From assembly GCA_002751075.1 (NCBI GenBank), contig NAOQ01000852.1:1-20064 (forward strand): a stretch of 20,064 nt of DNA. The letters are read 5' to 3'. Positions within the stretch are counted from its first letter, which is position 1. Each line of letters opens with the position of its first letter. The position numbers and the translations under genes were made by a program. Shown piece by piece: positions 1 through 9,600 of the stretch. The notes beneath the pieces are model-generated. The model did no database searches and was not told the DNA's origin. It was given only the letters and a program-made list of their open reading frames with translations. Source of the stretch: Ichthyophonus hoferi (Eukaryota; Opisthokonta; Ichthyosporea; Ichthyophonida; Ichthyophonidae).

Positions 1-122
1 TCATTACTATTATCATTACTATTACCATTACTATTATCATTACTATTATCATTACTATTATCATTACTATTATCATTACTATTATCATTACTATTATCAT
101 TACTATTATCATTACTATTACT
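1..122. repeat. 12-bp minisatellite, unit TCATTACTATTA
   Basis: About ten near-perfect head-to-tail copies of the 12-mer TCATTACTATTA run from the left edge, so the array probably continues outside the window. One copy carries a T-to-C change (ACCATTACTATTA). The 3' end decays into CTATTCTTATTCCTATTCC. No spacers are present, so this is not a CRISPR array. Confidence 0.95.
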
Positions 123-125
123 ATT

Positions 126-2706
126 CTTATTCCTATTCCTATACCTCACCCTCTCCTTCATACCCGATAAATGGGCCCTGCGGCATATTTCCCCGTGGCC
201 AGATATCAAGATATCCTCCGCTTTTAATAATCCAGCTATGAATAATAAGTAGTATTAATAGGAATAGTAATAGTAATAGTAATATTAATAGTAATGGAAA
301 TAGTTGTATAAGGTCAATAGTTCGAATATATAGGGTAAAAGCATGGTGTGTAAAACGGAGAGGGACGGAGACAATGATTGGTGATAAATCATGGTAAGAC
401 TAATAAATGTATGTAGTGGTTGCATATCAGCTGTAGGTATGTTATCATAGAAGAATATATAAGTACATACTATCATACCATCATATATACATACGTACGT
501 ATACATATATATAGACAATCACGTCTATATGTATGTATTGTATGTATATAGATATATGCACTATCAAGCATGCTATATGCATACACATATATATATGCAC
601 ACATACATATATACTATCATACATGTATACTTTTATACACATCGTACTATCATATATGCCTACTATCATACCTACATACCTACATGCCTACATACTCTCA
701 TCCCATCCTACATCTTCTCATCTTCTCATACTCTCATACACGCCTAGCTATCTTTTCTGCCAATATACCTCCTTCATATCTCAAATAAACCCTCTACTAT
801 GAACTTGTCCTTCAGTATTTATCTCTAAATATTTTATAAAGGCCCATATTCACCCTGAAAATACCAGACTATATCTTTTATCTTTATGCATTATTGTGTA
901 AGTGTAAATAAGGTGAAAGTCAACTGAAAATTTTCGTGATAGAATCCTTCTACCTCTTGTTAGTGCTAATTGGATTTCAGGAGGAAGAGGCATGTCTGGA
1001 CCCTTGGCCATAGTTCATAGGGTTGGTGTACTTGTTATTTGCACGTGTATACTAAATATTATCCTAAAATACTGAACGACTTTTAATAAATAAAAATCAG
1101 TAAGTGCTCATGTATATCCACTGGTTTATAGTGAATATAAAACAGCCTATAGTATTATTTGAACAGTAGATATATGTATCCCATAAGTGAATGTTAATCG
1201 CATATTTTCGTTTGTTTGATGGGAAAAAATGACGATTAATCGTAGATAATCATAGATACATGTGATCGGTATAACTCGGTGACTAAATCTATTGGTATAA
1301 TGTCGGCAAAAGAGTTTTATAATTAATCAACTAGGCCAACGAAGCAAAATAAGCTTAAGAAATCATTTTAATAGTTACAATATTTTTTAAATGAATATAA
1401 ATAATTACACATGCAAATTTTCCAAGATATGAATACTTTAGTTATATTCTTTTTTCATGAAACTCATAGAAAAATTGTACAATGCAAAGTTATCACATAT
1501 ATGGTCCATTATCTTATTAGTAATAAATTATGTTGGAAAGGGTCTAAAGGGAGTCTACATATACAACAGCAATCTATAACCTTATATACACTTTAATTCC
1601 AACTGTTTATTCAATAACCAATCTCCGAGGGACTTAAAAGATCCAGTTAGCATTCGTTAAACCAGCCAATACTAGGGGTAATCGGAGACAAAGCTGGTTG
1701 GGGAAATCTATATATCTGGAAAGATTAATAAATTACATAACCTATGTAGTGGGTTATAACTACTGCATATATGTAACTGTAAAGTATATATATATATATA
1801 AATACATATGTTTAAAACTTTCAATTATATGCTATTTTTAGTGACATCAACATTATTAAACAAAGTATGTCAATAATCAATTACATATGGAATCATGGAA
1901 AGACTAAGTGCACAAAGGCGTTTGGATGTGATATTTTCCCTTAAAAGACTTATTTAAGTGACGGGATACCGTAGACTTTTTCTAAGTGTTGAAAGATCAT
2001 GGTAAAAGGACAGGAAAAGAACTCTAATGTGACTCAGAATTGGATTACAATCTAACATAAAGCATTATTATTTTCATATACAACACGCAAAATTCCTTGC
2101 ACCATTTCTATTTGGTACACCTGGAACAAAGTTATACATTTGACAAGTGATTGAATATTAATATTTGGCTGTTGCAATTAAATTTCTTAATAATTTACTT
2201 ATGTAATGTAAGAAATCTATTTTTATTTTTTATTTTGTGAGAATTATTCTTGGCTACACTTAAATAGTTGTTATATACCTGTAAACTTTGATGCTAGACA
2301 AATACCTAAATACCCAGCACTTGACCCCTAAAAACTGTGATGGGTTAAGGAACACTTGGATAATTCTTGATTAAGCAAATAAACATTCCTAAAGGCTAAG
2401 TCAATATTTAGAAATAATGTAGAAGTTACTGACCTAATACTAATATGATCTACTCTTAATCATTAATATTGAACAGGCCACGGGATAATAAGCTAAGAAA
2501 GAGGTTTCCAGGTGATATTTAATAGGAATCATTAAGCAATAGTTGAGGTTCTAATTGGTTCATTAAAATCTTCCAATAAGAATAATAAGAGTCTAGCCCT
2601 TCAATCCACGCCCTGGATGATTGGCTAATTTGCATATTTGTTTTTAACTTTAATCTGTGATGAGAACCGAATCTTAAAAAGTCCAATTAATAATAGTGCA
2701 CATATA
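126..2706. other. Non-coding AT-rich flank
   Basis: I see no credible coding exon on either strand. The frames that stay open are low-complexity Tyr/Ile/His strings made by TATA/CATA repeats. A small GC-richer patch lies near 168-225, followed by a TAATAG-like tract at about 255-295. CCAAT or ATTGG pentamers occur near 1666, 2555-2576 and 2620, at a density I cannot separate from chance by eye. Confidence 0.6.
541..747. repeat. CATA/TATG-rich degenerate microsatellite
   Basis: Interspersed CATATATA, ACATAC, ACTATCATAC and CTACATAC words form a degenerate simple repeat, ending in CTCATAC-type pyrimidine-rich words near 700-745. Several overlapping frames stay open only because the repeat lacks stops in those frames. 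I treat them as artefacts. Confidence 0.75.
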
Positions 2707-2830
2707 TGCCTTATATAGCATACATGTATTCCTCATATAGTATATATGTGTTCCTTATATAGTATGTATGTATTCCTTATATAGTATATATGTGTTCCTT
2801 ATATAGTATATATTTCTTATGTAGCATATA
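2707..2830. repeat. 22-bp minisatellite, about 5.5 units
   Basis: Successive units follow the consensus TTCCTTATATAGTATATATG plus a two-base end (TG or TA). The first unit starts TGCCTTATATAGCATACATG, and the last copies shorten to about 19 bases. Variants alternate between TATATATGTG and TATGTATGTA ends, suggesting a higher-order dimer of about 44 bp. It ends about 770 bp upstream of the start codon of the membrane-protein gene. Confidence 0.85.
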
Positions 2831-3178
2831 TCAACACACTAGCCAATGAAAAATGGTTCAGAACTGAACTTTTGGTCTTCAATCGCCATATAGATCAACC
2901 AATAGCAGTACCTCTGCATCGATTAATATTTTATTCCTTTAAGTTCCAAAACTGAAAAGGAAAACAAAATAGTGAATCCACGTTCTACCTTTTGTATGTT
3001 TTGTTGTGCTATTGTGCTTGGGTATGCTTTCTTTTATGGCCCCTTCTCTTAACATTTTCTATATTTATCAATGTTCACCTTAGCAACTCTAAACAATATT
3101 GCATGTTGTTTGGTTTTTCTTCTCTGTCTAGTCTTTTTACTCCTCGACACTTTATAATTCCATTTTGGTAGTGCTTGC

Positions 3179-3250
3179 TATTTTTTATTTATATTTCTTC
3201 TTTTTCTCTCCCTTTCTCTTACCTTCTCTTAATTTCTCTTTATATTTCAT
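3179..3250 (+). promoter_or_regulatory. Pyrimidine-rich tract 5' of the UsgS-like gene
   Basis: A T/C-rich stretch with repeated TTCTCTT and TTTCTCTC words lies about 350-425 bp before the start codon. CT-rich tracts upstream of transcription starts are common in fungal promoters, so this is a plausible promoter element. Candidate CCAAT motifs lie further up, near 2843 and 2899. No transcription start can be fixed from sequence alone. Confidence 0.25.
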
Positions 3251-3604
3251 TTATGACATGTTTATTTCCTTATTGTTGCTTAAATAAATGTAATTGTGTT
3301 TTATTATTGTTACAATAAACTTTGACAGGCTTCCTCTTGTATTTGTGTTTGTATATATATATGTATGCATTTGCTTATTTTGATTTAAATATATTTACGT
3401 GTATATAGATATGGAAGTCTCTGTATATACCTATGGGGGTAGGCATTCTGGCATATGCATGCTTGTCTATATATTTATATTGGTTTGTTTTTAAGCTTAT
3501 ACGTTTATACTATTTTTACAGATATACTAATGCTTGTGTACATGTATATATATATATCATCTCCTCCCCATTTAGAGGAATAAAAGGAATTGATCACTCT
3601 CAAT

Positions 3605-6600
3605 ATGTCGTCTGAAAAACCAAAGATGGTGGATGCCTTGGCACAAAAGGCCGTTAATTCTGTAAGTTCCCTAAATATAACCTTGAAATATGGTGAGGTT
3701 TATAAACGAACCAGTTTCCTCTGTCAATAATACAATTGTTCTATTCTTGCTTTCTCTGTTGCATGCTTAATACTGAAGCTATCTTTAATTCTAGTTTTAT
3801 TCAAGTTCAAGCCAAAAAGCGAGAAAAATGAAGGAATTATTAGAGGTATTGTATGGTAGGCACCATAGTTGTCTGAGATCATATACCAATTCTTCTCTGG
3901 TGACGTGCTTGTATTTTTGTTGACTGCAGATAAAGAAAGAGATACCAACTAAAGAGCGTCAACTAAAGATTCATCAAGAATTTACTGATGTTAAAAAAAT
4001 GAAGGTAGATATTTATATAAGCTGTGTTCTGGCTCTGGTTTACCTAAGAAATTAAAATAATGTAGTAATATCGTAATAATAATATAGAGAAGGATGGGAG
4101 GAGAGAAAGAAAGATTGGGAAATATGCATGTAGATAATCGAGTAAATTAGATATAGAAAGAATACAAATGATAGAGATATAAAACTACTAAAAATTATGT
4201 TAAAGATCTTATAAAAATCCAGTTGGTTGATTTTTGATGCTTTATTTTATTTTATTTTTTTTAAAAAAAAAAAAAAAAAGACGATGTGTTTCTAATCTAA
4301 TAGACCATGTTTTTTTCTTTTCCAAGGAAGAGACCATCCATTTTCTATCTAACTTTAGTAGTGGATTCCTTGCCTGCTTCAAAGGTATGTGACTATACTC
4401 TCCAATATGTATTATATTTTTCTCTGTGTTTTATCCCCTAAGTACCTGGATATACCATATGTACCACCCCACCTCCCCCACCTCCTCTCCAATTGGTTTT
4501 CTTTGTTAAAACTTAAAACTAAACCGTTTATGGTTGAAACTTCTACTTTGTAAAGTATTGTTAACGTACATTTGCTGGTTTCTGTATGAGCCTCTGCTAT
4601 TGGTCCGTACTAAGTTTAAATTTGGTAGGCTTTTGGATTATATTTTAATGTATGACCTAAAGGCCAGTTGATTGGGGCCAATGACAATAAATATTATAAA
4701 AATATTTGTTGACCACAAACCAATAAAAATCATAATTGACTTGTTTTTTTATTTTTTATTGGTCACTGCAATTTTATTATTTGCCTTAAAAGGGGCGTGA
4801 AACATGCCGGGCGATTTAGTGATTGCAACCGTATTTCCGAAGGTGTCTGTCTATACTATAAGTAAAGCATTGTTGATATTTAATGGGACAATATCTCTTT
4901 AAAACTGCTAATTTCCCAATCATCTTTGCTGTTTAAACATGATAATCTTGAATTTGGAAGTTAAATCCTGTCATAACCTATCTTTATTTATTGTATTGTA
5001 TATAACAACTTAAGTACTCTATATAACAATAATAACTAATTACTCAATGAATAATAATGAGTTCAGCGAATAGTTCTATGGGAATAATCCTGAATTCAAA
5101 CTTAGACGTTATGTGACCAAGTATGCATTAGTAACATTTATAAAGTATTATATTGGTCCTCTCAGTCAAAAGAAAAATACAAGAATCATTAAAAAATTTA
5201 TTGATAATGATGGAGGAAAGTGTCATGGTATTCTAAATCAAGAAATTAAGTGCTCAACGTAACATATCATGCATATATTATGTTAAAAATTAAAAATTAT
5301 CTTTTATTAAAAGATTTGTTTTCTGTTTAAGTTTTTTAAAAGCCTAAATATTTAGGTTCTCCCTCTCTCTACGTTTTTAATCCGTCATAGCATTCTAATT
5401 ATTTTTCAATAGAGTTAGAAAATCATGTTTATAATTGAACCTAATATCACTATACCGCCACTGTATCTATCGATGTACATAGAGTTATATATATTGACAG
5501 AACCGGTCAGGCATATCCTGAATTACCTATACTATAACATATTATACTATACTATACTATATATTCTAAATACGCTATACACACTATAAACCTTATACTC
5601 TATATATCCGATCGTAAGAATGAAGAGTGTTTCAGTTTCCAACCATATGCTGTAATTTATATCTAGCACTTCCCTATCCTTTATTATGCCACTAGTGTAT
5701 ATATAAAGAAGATAACAAATATGACAATAACATAACAAAATAATAGTATAACAGTATGACAGTATAATAGATAGTGCAATAGTATAATGGTAAAAAATAG
5801 TGTAATATTGTAAGAAAGAGAGAGAGAGTACTATACTGTACTATACTATACTATGTTATACTATCATATAATGCTTCACTCCATTATTACTTCATGACCC
5901 GACTCGACCCTCATTCCAGGTATCGCCCAGGCTGCCATGAGCCCTAAAGTGAGAGCGAGTCACATAAAATATGGGAAATACCTCTTAGGTGCTTGTGGTA
6001 TTATGTTCCTTGTTACACAGGCAAGTATTGTTTTATTATACATTTACAATATATATTTATTTCCTACGGCTACTTACGTATGCGATCTATATAATATATT
6101 TGATTATATTCTATTATAGATGAATCATTTACACCAAAATGGTTGTTTGTATTGATAGCCGGGTTGATATAAGTATAAGTATAACTATAAATATACTTCG
6201 TCTCTTTTCTATAGTAGTACCTTTAGTAGTCTTAAACTTTTTTTCCATTCTTTTATATATGTATATATATAGTTTTTAATGAACCGAGTTTAATGGACTA
6301 AAAACTTCAATTGATTTTAATCACATTTGTTATTATTATATCTTTCAAAAAGCACTACAGCCCACATTTTTTCCCACAGGGGTCGGACTAATAAATATGA
6401 TATAGTATAATATAATATCTCATACTATACTTCACTTTTAATTATTCTACTGTTTCCCCTTGTAATTATTTTGTAATTATTTTTCTTTGATTCTTTAGCC
6501 TTCTCCGATTTGTTTCTATTTGTTCCTTTTCCAACCCTATTACTATATCCACTGCATATTGTTTTATCTCTCATTCCTTTTTTCTCCATTCATCACTCTC

Positions 6601-9600
6601 TTTCTCTCTCAATCTTTCATAATAAAATGTAATAATAATGTAATAATACAATATACTGTAATAGTATAGTAATACCCAGTTATCAAACCATTCCAATTGG
6701 AGCGTATATTCTATGAGCAAAATAAATGCGCTGTGTGTGTGTTTCTCTTCCTCTCTCTCTCTCTCTACTCTTTCTCTAATCAATATTTCTCTCTCCTATC
6801 CAGTTGACAGTACTTCCGTTCAGAATTATTCTTGGGATTATTTCATTGTTTATTACTATGCCTGATTCTGCCACAGACTGGATGGATACCTTCGTTTCCA
6901 CTGCAGTAAGCCTTTTACCCTTTCCACCACATAAGGATTGTATGTTATTATCACGTACATACCATTATACTTTTATACTCTACAACATATTTTATATTAC
7001 ATTACATTATATTATATTATATATATCTATCTATATATATATATATATCTGTGTTTGTATTCGTGCATATGTACATATATGTAAACATACAATATATATG
7101 ATTATATTTGTATTCCAAGGTGCACTGATACACAAAAAGGCATATAGTAAACATAAAAAGGCCGTGAGATAGATTTAGACCTATTTAAAATTATAATGCT
7201 ATATATCTCACTCTTTGATTGGGGGACACACCTGTACATTGATTTAAATATTGAGTATGTTTGATATTTACTCTATCCGTTTATAATTTAATTGGGTATG
7301 TATTCTAATAGTCTATAATAGTCTAATTATTGCAATCTAATTATGTTTATATAGTGCTTGTCCTGTCAAATTTGTAATATAAATTAACTTGTATGATATG
7401 TACTCTATATGTGTTGCATTGTATGTGTCATTTCAAACCCGTATATATAATATAATATTATATTATTACAATTTTATTTATATACTTCAATCACAAACTG
7501 TGATAAAAGGAAAGACCAATGATGAGTAACTATTAAACCCCAAGTTAAACCCTAAACTTACAGATTTTGGTTGCAATTAAAGGAAAATTTGGTGACTTTA
7601 ATTAACGGGTCAGATAATTCCAAGTATTGTATGATATGTACTCAATCATAGACCTTATTTCTATTCCCTCTCCTCTCCGACCCCCTCCTACCAGATCTTT
7701 ATTGTCCCTTTTCTCATGGTCATGGGTGCACGTAACATCAACCCTAAGCCCTTTGAGAACCTCTTCTTTGACTGTCTTGACTCGGTTGACCCTGCTTATG
7801 GCGCTTACTTGAAGGCCACCCCGCACTGGTACGTGTGTGTGTGAATGGAAATGTAAATGTATGTGCATGTGTGTATATATGCACGTATGTATGTATGTAT
7901 ATATGTATATATGTTGCAGAATTAAGAAACTCCTATGGATACAATCTTGACTTAGTATAAGATTGGTATCCTTATATCTGTATAGCATAGTGTAAATGAA
8001 TATCTGACTCTATAATACTCTGGTTAACTAATCTATCCTAGATTAAATATGGAAATATGGCGTAATTACTGGTTCAGTTAATGATTAGGTTTCACAGTCA
8101 GATCCCATCCCATCACATCATCTAATTTCCAATAAGGCAAGTAATGCATATCTCTGATTGACTGTTTTTGGCTACAGGTCTGCACAACAAGGCCGAACAA
8201 AAGCCACAAAGCGGCTATGGAAGATGGTTAAAATGGCAGTTATTTTTAAAATTTTATGTAAGTTATATTCTCTTGTTTTTTTATTGTTATTTTTAAAATA
8301 ATTTGAAAGGTCGTATTATTTCTTTTTATTGGTTAAGCTACATCCAATGATCCATTAAGTCTTGATTTGGTTCTCTATCAATACTAGTGTGCCGTTGGCA
8401 ACCATGCAGTATAATGCTAATTTAATTTTTATGTGTTAGCATATTGGATGAATGCTATTAAGCTTTAGTTTGTGTGTTCGTTGCCAGTTCATTCTAGACA
8501 AGAGTTTTATAATTATTTATAATAAATTAATTAATTGGTCATTTACTTGCTGCAGTATAATACTACTCTATTCTATTAATTATATTATACTATGGATCAT
8601 TAACATCCTATTAGCTGTCTTGCCGTATAACAGGGGAAGGCCTTGATTGGGTGATGGCGCACCTCTCTGAAAGTGTCTTGTTGGGATTAAAGGCAGATTG
8701 ATATAATCGTTGGCCCATACAATATGTGATCTTAACTATTAATAGGGTATTGGTTATCTTGTCGTTACCTTATTAGCCAATCACACATAGGAACCCATAG
8801 TGCCAGCAACATGTGTATAATAATGATGCCTTAAAGGCACATTTTGAAAGGGGTTCATTGGATATTGTTTTATTTGTTTTATTTGTTTCCTGTAACAAAA
8901 TGTGTACTATTAACCACGCATACATTACACACCATGCATTATACATCATACATATATCTCACAGCTGCAATTCCCTATGTGAACCTAATCTCTGTTCCTT
9001 TGGCTGATTATCTAGCGTTTAATCAAAGATTCGGGTAAGAGCCAGCTGTACACTCGTTGACTCTATTTTATCTCCTACTCCTCTCATTGGATGCTTAATG
9101 TTTTGCTGTATTTGTCTGGTTGTCTTCCGTTTATCTCTATCTTTTTATAGATATAATTCTCTTTTTCTCGTTGGACAGATACATAAGGTGTTGTTTTTAA
9201 TTCTCAAGCCTTTTCTTTTTCTTTTTCTTTTTTCTTTTCTTTTTCTTTTTTACTTCACCGGGCTGGTGGTGCATGCATATATACATAGTATATATTGTAT
9301 ATATGTGTGTGTATCCATATATTTTAATCGCCTCTTACCTCGCTATCCATAATACTTATTTTATGACTATCCATGCTACCCAGTCCGCACATACGCCTAT
9401 GTTTAAAATCAAACTATTTTGAAATAATTGAATATAGTTAGCTTATTGTCATACAATAACTTCGTCGTATCTCTCTCCCCCCTCACGTAAAAAATGACAC
9501 TTACTTGTTTTGGTTTCATTATATTTATTTTCTACATTTCTATCTCTCACCAGGATTAAGCTCTCCGCTTTGTTTTTCACCCTAATGGCTGTCGGACTAA

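Larger units (their letters stand above)
4385..5919 (+). other. Longest intron (intron 4) of the UsgS-like gene, 1,535 nt
   Basis: It has a GTATGT donor after AAAG and a TTCCAG acceptor. It joins a phase-1 codon into Gly and continues IAQAAMSPKVRAS. I see no coding-like block inside. It contains two CTATA-type pentanucleotide arrays (5526-5567 and 5829-5870), a degenerate AGTATAACAGTATGACAG-type tract at about 5735-5800, and an AG run (5815-5828). Confidence 0.8.

Noticed and set aside
1-122. CRISPR-like repeat array
   Set aside because: Units are contiguous 12-mers without unique spacers, in a eukaryotic context.
529-802. Overlapping + strand open frames of 72-89 codons, Tyr/His/Ile-rich
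   Set aside because: They are translations of CATA/TATG repeats in three frames at once, with no splice or family support.
6571-6783. Minus-strand frame rich in Arg/Glu (REREEE)
   Set aside because: It is generated by the (TC)n tract before the exon 6 acceptor.
7602-7988. Minus-strand frame of 128 codons
   Set aside because: It lies opposite a well-supported coding exon of the UsgS-like gene and a TATG microsatellite.
8625-8860. GC-richer patch in intron 8 (AACAGGGGAAGGCC onward) considered as an extra exon
   Set aside because: No frame gives a phase-compatible, family-like insert, and the direct join of exons 8 and 9 is already seamless (KIL-S-AIPYVN).
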